From positions 1-14,545 of the forward strand of contig JAMPYE010000049.1 in the NCBI GenBank assembly GCA_023700825.1: a stretch of 14,545 nucleotides of DNA. Direction: 5' to 3'. The DNA is from Thermoanaerobaculia bacterium (GTDB lineage Bacteria > Acidobacteriota > Thermoanaerobaculia > Gp7-AA8). Under the pieces are notes generated by a model. It was not told where the DNA came from. It searched no databases and saw nothing but the letters and a program-made list of their open reading frames with translations. The first letter of the stretch is position 1. Every line of letters begins with the position of its first letter. The translations under genes were made by a program, and so were the position numbers. This document shows positions 1-6,764 of this stretch, piece after piece.

Positions 1-615
1 ACGAGCCTCGGCTGGTACGTCGGCACAGTGCTGCTCGGCCTGGCGATCCACATGTTCGGCGTCTACTCGGCCGCGGTCGCGATCTTCTCCCGGATCAATC
101 CCCTCGAGTTCTTCCGGCGAATCCGGACGGTGATCATCACCGCCTTCTCGACCTCGTCGTCGAACGCGACCCTGCCGACCGCGATGAAGGTCTCCGAAGA
201 GAACCTCGGTGTCCCGCGCGAGATCAACAGCTTCGTGCTGACCGTCGGCGCGACGGCGAACCAGAACGGCACGGCGCTCTTCGAGGGTGTGACCGTGCTC
301 TTCCTCGCACAGCTTGCCGGCGTCGACCTCACGATCGCGCAGCAGCTCACGGTCCTCTACATGGCGATCCTCGGCGGCATCGGCACGGCCGGCGTCCCCT
401 CGGGCTCGATCCCCTTCGTCGTCGTCGTCCTCTCGACCGTCGGCATCAACCCCGAGCTCATTGCGATCATCCTCGGCGTCGACCGACTGCTCGACATGTG
501 CAGGACGACCCTGAACGTGACGGGAGACCTGACTGTCGCGACCTACGTGGCGCGCTCTGAAGGCTACGAGCTGCTCAAAGTCCCCGACAACGTCGCGCCG
601 GCGGAGGACCTTTGA
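1..615 (+). CDS. Sodium:dicarboxylate/amino-acid symporter (DAACS/SDF family), 5' partial
   Basis: The reading frame is open from the first base, so the N-terminal half lies outside the window; 204 residues remain of a family that usually has about 400-450. It is an inner-membrane importer coupling uptake of an acidic amino acid or C4-dicarboxylate to cations. Visible landmarks, numbered in the fragment, are the serine-rich hairpin HP1 (TSSSNATLP, 51-59), the unwound TM7 motif NQNGT (87-91), hairpin HP2 (GTAGVPSGSI, 128-137) and TM8 with D161, D165, R168, N172 and D176. These TM8 residues correspond to GltPh D390, D394, R397, N401 and D405. The arginine is the residue that normally selects acidic substrates. 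The usual NMDGT is NQNGT here, so one cation-site aspartate is replaced. The stop at 613-615 is followed almost at once by a heptad repeat array. The family assignment is secure; the substrate is not. Confidence 0.93.
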   Translation, partial: TSLGWYVGTVLLGLAIHMFGVYSAAVAIFSRINPLEFFRRIRTVIITAFSTSSSNATLPTAMKVSEENLGVPREINSFVLTVGATANQNGTALFEGVTVLFLAQLAGVDLTIAQQLTVLYMAILGGIGTAGVPSGSIPFVVVVLSTVGINPELIAIILGVDRLLDMCRTTLNVTGDLTVATYVARSEGYELLKVPDNVAPAEDL

Positions 616-617
616 AG

Positions 618-708
618 CAGGCCAGAGGCCAAAGGTCAAAGTGCGGAGGTCAAAGGCCAAAGGTCAAAGCAGGCAGAGCAACTACCAAGTGCTGAGTGCT
701 GAGACGAT
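618..708. repeat. Heptanucleotide array A1 (left arm)
   Basis: Thirteen consecutive 7-nt units start three bases after the symporter stop. They include CAGGCCA, AAGGTCA, GAGGTCA and AAGGCCA, and end with two copies of AGTGCTG and AGACGAT. Unit families change along the array but the 7-nt register is kept. Units at 619-674 are complementary in register to array A2 at 791-846. Confidence 0.88.
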
Positions 709-722
709 GTACGCGGCGCATT

Positions 723-774
723 GCGTCCGTCAACCGTGCTCCAGGAATCGCGTTACTTCGGACATACGGACGCG
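723..774. repeat. Nested 8-bp inverted repeat inside the A1/A2 loop
   Basis: GCGTCCGT at 723-730 is the exact reverse complement of ACGGACGC at 767-774, separated by 36 nt. It lies in the 116-nt segment between the complementary heptad arms A1 and A2. That segment shows no gene and no other structure that I recognise. Confidence 0.5.
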
Positions 775-790
775 CCGACTTCCGGCCCCC

Positions 791-860
791 GCCTGCTTTG
801 ACCTTTGACCTTTGGCCTCTGGCCTCTGACTCATCGCCTCTCGCCTATCGCCTCATCCCG
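791..860. repeat. Heptanucleotide array A2 (right arm)
   Basis: Ten 7-nt units move from GCCTGCT through TTGACCT (twice), TTGGCCT and CTGGCCT to the ATCGCCT/CTCGCCT family, ending with CATCCCG at 854-860. The array stops exactly where the putative -10 hexamer of the downstream kinase gene begins. The first four units pair with 647-674: of 28 positions, 26 are Watson-Crick and one is G.T. Confidence 0.88.
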
Positions 861-866
861 TATACT
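861..866 (+). promoter_or_regulatory. Putative -10 element (TATACT) of the kinase-propeller gene
   Basis: TATACT differs from TATAAT at one position and ends 9 nt before the ATG at 876. There is no Shine-Dalgarno sequence between them and no convincing -35 element, since that position is occupied by heptad units. The short distance implies a leaderless or nearly leaderless mRNA. Confidence 0.5.
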
Positions 867-875
867 CCCACCTGA

Positions 876-3566
876 ATGGCAATCGGTCCCGGGGCTCGGC
901 TCGGCCCTTACGAAATCGTCGCTCCGCTCGGTGCCGGCGGATGGGGCGAGGTATGGCGTGCCCGCGACACCCGGTTGACGCGCGAGGTCGCCATCAAGGT
1001 CCTGCCGACGGACCTGGCGGGCAACGAGAAGTTTCTCGCGCGATTCGAACGTGAGGCTCGCGCGGTGTCCAGCCTCAACCATCCGAACATCTGCACGCTC
1101 TATGACGTCGGCGTCGAGAATTCGATGCATTTCATCGTCATGGAGCTCATCGAAGGCGAGTCGCTCGCGGACCGCCTCGCGAAGGGGCCGCTGCCGCCCG
1201 GCCAGGTCCTCAAACTGGGTGGACAGATCGCCAGCGCCCTCGACCGCGCGCACCGCCAGGGGATCATCCACCGCGACCTCAAGCCGAGCAACGTGATGCT
1301 GACGCGCACGGGCGCGAAGCTCGTCGACTTCGGACTCGCGCACCTTTCCGCAGGCTCGCCTCTGCTCGAAACCAATTCGCGCGAGGTCACGCAGGCCGTG
1401 CCTCTGACCACCGAGGGCACGATCGTCGGGACGATCCAGTACATGGCTCCCGAGCAACTCGAAGGAGCGGAGCCCGACGCGCGAACCGACATCTTCGCCC
1501 TCGGCGCGCTGCTCTACGAGATGGCCACCGGGCAGCACGCCTTCAAGGGCGCGTCGAAGGTCAGCCTCATCGCTGCGATCCTTTCGTCGACCACGCCGCC
1601 CATCTCGGAGATCGTCCCGCTGACGCCTCCCGCACTCGACCATGTCGTCCGGCGCTGTCTGGAAAAGCACCCCGACGACCGCTGGCAGAGCGCGCACGAC
1701 GTCGCGAGCCAACTGGCCTGGATCAGCGAATCGGGATCGCAGTCGGGCATCGCCGTCAAAGCCCCGCGTAGGCGCACCGTTCCGGTCCACTACGTCTGGC
1801 TCACCGCCGCCGCGCTCCTTGCGATCGCCGCGATCTCCGCGATCGCGTTCGTGCAGATGCGTCCGAAGGAAACGCCGAAGCTGACGATCTCGAGGCTGCT
1901 TCCGCCTCCGGGAACCGAATTCGACTTCACCGAGATCCACACCGGCTCTCTGGCCATTTCTCCGGACGGGCGGCAGATCGCGCTGACTGCGCGCGAAGAG
2001 ACCGGGAAGCGGGCGCTCTGGATTCAGTCGCTCGACTCCGCGGAACCGCGCCGCCTCCCGGCCACCGAGGGCGCGCGGTTCCCCTTCTGGTCGCCTGACG
2101 GCAGGTCCGTCGCGTTCTTCGCCGACGGAAAGCTCAAGAAGATCGATGTGACGGGATCGGCTCCGTTCGTCATCTGCGATGCCCCGTCGGGCCGCAGCGG
2201 CGCGTGGAATCGTGACGGGGTGATCCTCTTCTCGTCCGAGGGAACGAAGCCGATCTCGCGCGTGAGCAACGCCGGAGGCCGCGCCGCCGAGATCACGACG
2301 ATCGATGTCGCGCGCGGCGAGACCACGCATCGATGGGCGTCGTTTCTTCCCGACGGAAACCACTTCATCTACCTCGCCGGCACGCACACGCTCGGCAGTC
2401 AGAGCGATTTCAACGCGATCTACGTGAGCTCGCTGGAGAAGCCGGCAGAGCGAAAGCTCGTGCTCAGCGCGAGATCGAACGCATCGTACGCGTCGGGTCA
2501 TCTGCTCTACGTGCGCGATGACGTTCTCGTCGCGCAGCCGTTCGACGTCGGGAAGCTAGAGACCGTCGGGAACCCGATCCCGATCACCGAATCGGTGCGC
2601 TACTCGGTCCCCTTCTTTCGGGGCGTGTACTCGGTGTCGGAAAACGGGGTGCTGGTCTATCAGCCCGGTGTTGCCAATCCGAATTCACAGCTCGCGTGGT
2701 TCGATCGGAAGGGCACTCCGATCGGAACGCTGGGCCGGGAGGCGAGGTTTAGAGGATGGCCCTCGATCTCACCGACTGGCACGCAGATCGCCGCCTCGAT
2801 CGAGGACGAAAGCACGGGCCTGCGGGACATCTGGATCTTCGACCCGGCGACCGACACGCAAACCCGGTTCACGTTCGGAGCGAAGTCGGAGAACACTCCG
2901 GTCTGGTCACCCGACGGCATGCAGATCGCGTATCACGAGCAGGACGCTTCCGACCCGAACGCGTCACAGCTCATGATTCGAGCGGCAAACGGCCGGGAAG
3001 AGGCGAGGATCGTCGCCCGATCGTCCGGATCGTTACTGCCCACGGCGTGGACTTCCGACGGGAAGACGATCGTCGCCTCGAAGCAGAATCCCGCGGGAGA
3101 CTGGGACCTCGTCACGGTCGATCTCGGAAAAACGAGCCCCGCGCTCGAGCCACTCCTGGCGCGTGAGGCGAGCGACGCCTTCGCGGTTCGCTCGCCCGAC
3201 GGCGAGTGGAAGGTCTATTTCTCTGACGAGTCGGGACGCATGGAGCTCTGGGCTTCTCCGCTTCGCGGCCCGGGAGGAAAGTGGCAGCTGTCGAACGGCG
3301 GGACGGTGATGAGCGGCCTCGTCTGGCGCGACGGAGAGGTCGTCCATTCTCGCGACGACGGCGGGCTGTACGCAATCCCCGTGACCGCGTCGGGAGGCAG
3401 CTTGAACCCCGGCACCGCGACGCTGCTGTTCAAGAATCCCCACGTGCTCAGCTGGACGATGAGCCCCGACAGGACGAAGGTCCTGGCGACGGTAGCCGCG
3501 GACGACAAGATCCACGCGCCGTTGACGATCGTCCAGAACTGGCCGCTAAGAGCCGGAGCGCGCTGA
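876..3566 (+). CDS. Transmembrane Ser/Thr protein kinase with C-terminal PD40/TolB-type beta-propeller
   Basis: This 896-residue protein is a Hanks-type (eukaryotic-like) Ser/Thr kinase with a predicted extracytoplasmic sensor. The kinase domain spans about 12-282: Gly-rich loop GAGGWGEV at 19-26, ATP-binding K41, helix-C E60, catalytic HRDLKPSN at 132-139, DFG at 151-153 and APE at 191-193. All key residues are present, so it should be active, and the HRD arginine makes it an RD kinase. A basic stretch (PRRR, 297-300) precedes one hydrophobic helix at about 304-327. The rest, roughly 340-890, contains PD40-like strands such as ISPDGRQIAL and WSPDGRSVAFF, typical of a six- or seven-bladed propeller. 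The expected topology is kinase in the cytoplasm and propeller in the periplasm. The ATG at 876 is the first methionine and sits just before the kinase fold. The ligand and the phosphorylation targets cannot be read from the sequence. Confidence 0.95.
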   Translation: MAIGPGARLGPYEIVAPLGAGGWGEVWRARDTRLTREVAIKVLPTDLAGNEKFLARFEREARAVSSLNHPNICTLYDVGVENSMHFIVMELIEGESLADRLAKGPLPPGQVLKLGGQIASALDRAHRQGIIHRDLKPSNVMLTRTGAKLVDFGLAHLSAGSPLLETNSREVTQAVPLTTEGTIVGTIQYMAPEQLEGAEPDARTDIFALGALLYEMATGQHAFKGASKVSLIAAILSSTTPPISEIVPLTPPALDHVVRRCLEKHPDDRWQSAHDVASQLAWISESGSQSGIAVKAPRRRTVPVHYVWLTAAALLAIAAISAIAFVQMRPKETPKLTISRLLPPPGTEFDFTEIHTGSLAISPDGRQIALTAREETGKRALWIQSLDSAEPRRLPATEGARFPFWSPDGRSVAFFADGKLKKIDVTGSAPFVICDAPSGRSGAWNRDGVILFSSEGTKPISRVSNAGGRAAEITTIDVARGETTHRWASFLPDGNHFIYLAGTHTLGSQSDFNAIYVSSLEKPAERKLVLSARSNASYASGHLLYVRDDVLVAQPFDVGKLETVGNPIPITESVRYSVPFFRGVYSVSENGVLVYQPGVANPNSQLAWFDRKGTPIGTLGREARFRGWPSISPTGTQIAASIEDESTGLRDIWIFDPATDTQTRFTFGAKSENTPVWSPDGMQIAYHEQDASDPNASQLMIRAANGREEARIVARSSGSLLPTAWTSDGKTIVASKQNPAGDWDLVTVDLGKTSPALEPLLAREASDAFAVRSPDGEWKVYFSDESGRMELWASPLRGPGGKWQLSNGGTVMSGLVWRDGEVVHSRDDGGLYAIPVTASGGSLNPGTATLLFKNPHVLSWTMSPDRTKVLATVAADDKIHAPLTIVQNWPLRAGAR

Positions 3567-3655
3567 CCGCCGCCTCACCGGTCGTCCGCCGGGTAGCTCT
3601 CACACAGCACACGCTGGCGCGATCCACGTCACCGGCGCCTCCCCCCCGACGGACA

Positions 3656-3661
3656 TAGATT
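3656..3661 (+). promoter_or_regulatory. Putative -10 element (TAGATT) of the kinase-TPR gene
   Basis: TAGATT fits TAnnnT and ends exactly 6 nt before the GTG at 3668. No Shine-Dalgarno sequence and no clear -35 element are visible. The 101-nt gap after the upstream kinase also allows simple read-through, so this could supplement co-transcription or be fortuitous. Confidence 0.35.
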
Positions 3662-3667
3662 TGAGCC

Positions 3668-5836
3668 GTGGAAGGCGCGGGTGCGGACGTCCAGCGCGTT
3701 GGCCACTACGAGCTGCTCGAACAGATCGGCTCGGGTGGGGGTGGTGTGGTCTGGAAGGCGCGAGACCCTCGCCTCGACCGCCGCGTCGCGCTGAAGTTCC
3801 TCGGCTCGGAGCTCATCGGGGACCGCGAAGCGCGCGACAGGTTCATGCGCGAGGCGCGCGCGGCGTCGTCGATCGACCATCCGAACATCTGCACGATTTT
3901 CGAGGTCGACGAGACCCTCGACGGGCACGTGTTCATCGCGATGGCCTACTACGGTGGGCAGACGCTCGACCAGGTCCTCGCGTCGGGACCACTCGAGGTG
4001 AAGCGGGCCGTGTCGATTGCGGTGCAGATCGCGCGCGCCCTTTCCGCCGCGCACGAGGAGCTGATCATCCATCGCGACGTCAAGCCGGCGAACGTGATGA
4101 TCGCCGCGCGCGACACGGTAAAGCTTCTCGACTTCGGCATCGCGAAGCTACGGGGCGCGCTCCTCGACGAGGAATCGGGTCGCGCCTTCGGAACGCTCGC
4201 CTACATGTCGCCGGAACAGCTGCGAGGCGACGAAGTCGACCTTCGGTCCGATCTCTGGTCGCTCGGGGTCGTGCTCCAGGAGATGGTCACGGGCGTCTCG
4301 CCGTTCGCGAGGGACGGCAGCGCTCTCTCGATCAACGCGATCCTGAACGAGACGCTCTCTCCGCCCAGCGCCCTGCTGCCAGGCCTGCCAAAGCGGCTCG
4401 ACTCGATCGTCGGCCGAGCGCTGCAGAAACTTCCGCGCGCGCGATATCAGAGCGCCGAGGAGCTCATCGCCGACCTCCAGCAGCTCGAGACCGACGTCGA
4501 CTCCGGCGCGATCACCGCGCGCCGCCTGGGGGTTCCGAACGCGGCGACGTCGATCGCGGTGCTCCCCTTTGCCGACATGAGCCCGACGAAGGACCAGGAG
4601 TACCTCTGCGACGGCATCGCCGAAGAGGTGATCGGCGCGCTCCGCGCGATCCCGCAACTCCGCGTCGCGTCACGCACGTCGTCGTTCCGGTTCAAGGGAT
4701 CGCTGGTCGACGTGCGCGAGATCGGCGAGAAGCTCAACGTCCGCACGGTGCTGGAAGGAAGCGTGCGCCGCGCGGGAGATCGCGTTCGAATCTCCGCGCA
4801 GCTCGTCAACGCCTCGGACGGGTACCAGCTCTGGTACCAGCGGTGGGACCGCGACCTGCGCGACGCTCTTGCGATCGAGGACGAGATCGCACGCCACATC
4901 GCCGAGGCTCTCGAGCTCGAGCTCACGGGACGGGCCGCCACGACGTACACCCGCCCCACGGAGAGCACCGAAGCCTGGGAGCTCTACCTGCAGGGGCGCC
5001 GGTTCTTTCACCAGCACCGCCGCAAGGGCTTCGAGGTCGCGCGCCAGAGCTTCATGCGCGCGATCGAGATCGACCCGGGCTACGCGCGCGCATGGGCGGG
5101 AATCGCCAACTGCTCGTCGTTCCTGAAGCAGTACTTCGGCGCTGGAGAGGAAACGGCGCGCGACGCGGACGAAGCGAGCGCGAAGGCCATCGCACTCGCG
5201 CCGCATCTCGCGGAGGCACACGTCGCCCGCGGGCTCGCCCTCTCGCTCACCGCGCGGAACGACGAGGCGGCGGCGGAGCTCGACGAGGCGATCGCGATCG
5301 ACCCATCGAACTACGACGCGCACTACATCAAGGGCCGCGTCATGTTCGCCCTCGGCAAGCACGGCGAGGCCGCGAAACAGTTCGAGAACGCGTGCGCGCT
5401 TCAGCCGGAAGCCTACGATTCCTGGTACCTGCTGGGAATGGCCTCGCGCAAGCTCAGTGAAGAGCGTCGCGCCCGCAACGCCGACATCGAATGCGTCGAG
5501 GCGGCGAAAAAGCGCGTGCGCCAGCACCCCGAGGACACGCGCGCCTGGACGATGGGAGCCGCGGTCTTCGCCGAGCTCGGCGAGCCCGACCGCGCCGCCG
5601 ACTGGGTCGCGCGCGCCCTCGCGATCGACCCCGACGAGTCGATCATCTCCTACAACGCGGCCTGCGTGTACACCGGGCTCGGCCGATACGACGACGCGCT
5701 TCGCTGCCTCGAGATTTCGATCGGCCGCGGCGGCCCGTTCTACGGCTGGGTGGAGAACGATCCCGACCTCGACCCCCTGCGCAATGACCCGCGGTTCCAG
5801 GAGTTGATGTCGAGGTTCCGGCCGCAGCCCTCCTAA
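3668..5836 (+). CDS. Cytoplasmic Ser/Thr protein kinase with TolB-N-like module and TPR repeats
   Basis: This is a 722-residue Hanks-type kinase without any membrane helix. The kinase domain covers about 14-275: GSGGGGVV loop at 21-28, K43, E62, HRDVKPAN at 135-142, DFG at 155-157 and SPE at 181-183. The activation loop is shorter than in the upstream kinase. Residues about 293-420 (IAVLPFADMSP through the LVNASDGYQLWYQRWDR segment) match the TolB-N-like domain found next to TPRs in bacterial kinases and adenylate cyclases. Residues about 433-700 form several TPRs, for example around AIEIDPGYARAWAGIA and AIDPSNYDAHYIKGRV. The C-terminus ends with the common NDPDLDPLRNDPRF motif. TPRs bind proteins, so they probably recruit substrates or partners. 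The start is GTG 3668: the frame is closed by TGA at 3662-3664, so no longer form is possible. It follows the membrane kinase by 101 nt on the same strand and may share its signalling role. Confidence 0.93.
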   Translation: MEGAGADVQRVGHYELLEQIGSGGGGVVWKARDPRLDRRVALKFLGSELIGDREARDRFMREARAASSIDHPNICTIFEVDETLDGHVFIAMAYYGGQTLDQVLASGPLEVKRAVSIAVQIARALSAAHEELIIHRDVKPANVMIAARDTVKLLDFGIAKLRGALLDEESGRAFGTLAYMSPEQLRGDEVDLRSDLWSLGVVLQEMVTGVSPFARDGSALSINAILNETLSPPSALLPGLPKRLDSIVGRALQKLPRARYQSAEELIADLQQLETDVDSGAITARRLGVPNAATSIAVLPFADMSPTKDQEYLCDGIAEEVIGALRAIPQLRVASRTSSFRFKGSLVDVREIGEKLNVRTVLEGSVRRAGDRVRISAQLVNASDGYQLWYQRWDRDLRDALAIEDEIARHIAEALELELTGRAATTYTRPTESTEAWELYLQGRRFFHQHRRKGFEVARQSFMRAIEIDPGYARAWAGIANCSSFLKQYFGAGEETARDADEASAKAIALAPHLAEAHVARGLALSLTARNDEAAAELDEAIAIDPSNYDAHYIKGRVMFALGKHGEAAKQFENACALQPEAYDSWYLLGMASRKLSEERRARNADIECVEAAKKRVRQHPEDTRAWTMGAAVFAELGEPDRAADWVARALAIDPDESIISYNAACVYTGLGRYDDALRCLEISIGRGGPFYGWVENDPDLDPLRNDPRFQELMSRFRPQPS

Positions 5837-5855
5837 CGGTCGCGGCCATCGAAGC

Positions 5856-5880
5856 GCAGGCACGCCTGCCTTTCATTCTC
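5856..5880 (+). terminator. Possible terminator after the kinase-TPR gene
   Basis: GCAGGC at 5856-5861 and GCCTGC at 5864-5869 are perfect complements. A realistic fold pairs five bases around a 4-nt loop. A T-rich stretch (CTTTCATTCT) follows, which suits a weak intrinsic terminator 20 nt past the stop codon. The T-rich stretch also belongs to the start of heptad array B. Confidence 0.4.
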
Positions 5881-5981
5881 AATGCTTCATTCCGCATTCG
5901 GCATTCTTCATTTCGGTTTCCGCAGAGGCACGAAAACCGAAATGTCGGATGGAGAATGCAGAATGGAGAATGCAGAAAGGG
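5874..5981. repeat. Self-complementary heptanucleotide array B
   Basis: The left arm holds units of the CATTCNN type at 5874-5922 (CATTCTC, CATTCCG, CATTCGG and others). The right arm holds GAATGCA/GAATGGA units at 5947-5981. CATTTCGGTTT at 5909-5919 is an exact inverted match of 5934-5944. Extending outward, 5874-5919 pairs with 5934-5979: of 46 positions, 35 are Watson-Crick, two are G.T and nine are mismatched, with a 14-nt loop. Confidence 0.9.
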
Positions 5982-5994
5982 GACCCGCGGCATA

Positions 5995-6022
5995 CTCTCG
6001 CCTATCGCTTTTCGGCTCCCGC
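5995..6022. repeat. Short heptad run (CTnTCGC-type) upstream of slyD
   Basis: Four units in register (CTCTCGC, CTATCGC, TTTTCGG, CTCCCGC) continue the heptad character after array B. Two further degenerate units, GATTCGG and GAATCCC, follow to 6036. The unit family resembles the ATCGCCT/CTCGCCT units of array A2. The match is looser than in the main arrays. Confidence 0.5.
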
Positions 6023-6104
6023 GATTCGGGAATCCCCCGCCCTCCGATCTGTTTCGTTTGGAAATCCAACGCGCGCCGGCGTCGATGCGGCCCGCCTGCC
6101 AGAC

Positions 6105-6110
6105 GAGGAG
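6105..6110 (+). promoter_or_regulatory. Ribosome binding site of the SlyD-like gene
   Basis: GAGGAG ends 8 nt before the ATG at 6119. It fixes the start there, although the same frame stays open upstream to 5882 through array B. Confidence 0.75.
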
Positions 6111-6118
6111 AGCACCGC

Positions 6119-6544
6119 ATGACCGCAAAGAACGGCGACACAGTCAAGGTTCATTACACCGGCAAACTCGACGACGGACAGATCTTCGATTCGTCCGACG
6201 GCGGGGATCCGCTCGAGTTCACGCTGGGCGCCGGGAGCATCATCGAGGGTTTCGACGCGGCGGTTCAGGGAATGAGCGTCGGCGAGTCGAAGGAAGTGCG
6301 GATTCCGGCCGTCGAGGCTTACGGCGAACGGGTCGACGAGATGGTGATCGGCGTCAGCCGCGAGCAGCTCCCGAAAGGGATGGAGCCGGAGATCGGTCAG
6401 ATGCTCGAGCTGGTGACCGAGGAAGGGGAGCGCGCGCAGCTCGTCATCACGGCATTCGACGAGACGTCGGTAACGCTCGACGGCAACCACCCGCTCGCAG
6501 GTTACGACCTCACGTTCGCGATCAAGCTGGTTGAGATTGCGTAG
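6119..6544 (+). CDS. slyD: FKBP-type peptidyl-prolyl cis-trans isomerase, SlyD-like
   Basis: This 141-residue cytoplasmic protein has no signal peptide. It should catalyse prolyl cis-trans isomerisation and act as a folding chaperone. The FKBP half-domain is clear at about 5-70 (VKVHYTGKLDDGQIFDSS, then PLEFTLGAGSIIEGFDAAVQGM). The insert-in-flap segment that defines SlyD follows at about 71-122, and the fold closes with the hallmark segment TLDGNHPLAGYDLTFAIKLVEI. The histidine- and cysteine-rich metal-binding tail of E. coli SlyD is absent, so nickel handling is not indicated. The ATG at 6119 has a good GAGGAG site and matches the usual family N-terminus; the upstream in-frame stretch is repeat DNA. 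It is monocistronic, with heptad arrays on both sides. Confidence 0.93.
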   Translation: MTAKNGDTVKVHYTGKLDDGQIFDSSDGGDPLEFTLGAGSIIEGFDAAVQGMSVGESKEVRIPAVEAYGERVDEMVIGVSREQLPKGMEPEIGQMLELVTEEGERAQLVITAFDETSVTLDGNHPLAGYDLTFAIKLVEIA

Positions 6545-6560
6545 ACGGGGGCGGGGGGAG

Positions 6561-6658
6561 TTGTCAGTTGTTAGGTGTTGGTTGTTGGTTGCTAGGTGTT
6601 AGGTGTTGGTTGTTGGTTGCTAGGTGTTAGGTGTTAGGTGTTAGGTGTTGGTTGTTAG
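6561..6658. repeat. Heptanucleotide array C1 (GTGTTAG/TTGTTGG type)
   Basis: Fourteen 7-nt units lie between the convergent slyD and fusion-protein genes. The variants are GTGTTAG, GTGTTGG, TTGTTGG, TTGCTAG and TTGTTAG. A block of four units forms an exact 28-nt tandem duplication, 6575-6602 equal to 6603-6630, and three GTGTTAG units follow in a row. The G and T bias is almost complete on this strand, and no complementary arm exists nearby. Some degenerate units continue to about 6686. Confidence 0.92.
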
Positions 6659-6711
6659 AAAACAACGGACAGCAGACAGAGTTAGGGCTTGACGGGCTTC
6701 GGTGTTGGCTC

Positions 6712-6753
6712 TGCTCTCGCCTCTCGCCTCTCGCCTCTCGCCTGTCGCCTCTC
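6712..6753. repeat. Heptanucleotide array C2 (GCCTCTC type)
   Basis: Six consecutive units: TGCTCTC, GCCTCTC three times, GCCTGTC, then GCCTCTC. They lie 11 nt beyond the stop codon of the membrane fusion protein gene, on its downstream side. The family is the one seen at the end of array A2. Confidence 0.88.
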
Positions 6754-6764
6754 GCCGCAGGTCG

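Noticed and set aside
798..803. TTGACC units as -35 boxes for the kinase promoter.
   Set aside because: They lie 57 nt or more upstream of the TATACT, far outside the normal 16-18 nt spacer, and are simply members of the heptad array.
831..2501. A 556-codon open frame on the minus strand.
   Set aside because: It is antisense to the kinase domain and propeller of the 876-3566 gene, has no recognisable domain and ends in repeat A2.
3661..5460. A 599-codon plus-strand frame overlapping the second kinase.
   Set aside because: It is out of frame with an unmistakable kinase-TPR protein and gives Arg-rich low-complexity sequence.
4670..5863. A 397-codon open frame on the minus strand.
   Set aside because: It is the antisense shadow of the TolB-N-like and TPR region of the second kinase, with arginine- and alanine-rich composition and no motif.
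6561..6658. CRISPR array or standard minisatellite interpretation of the repeats.
   Set aside because: There are no spacers between units and no repeat of 23 nt or more with unique intervening sequence. The unit is 7 nt, with mixed families in one register.
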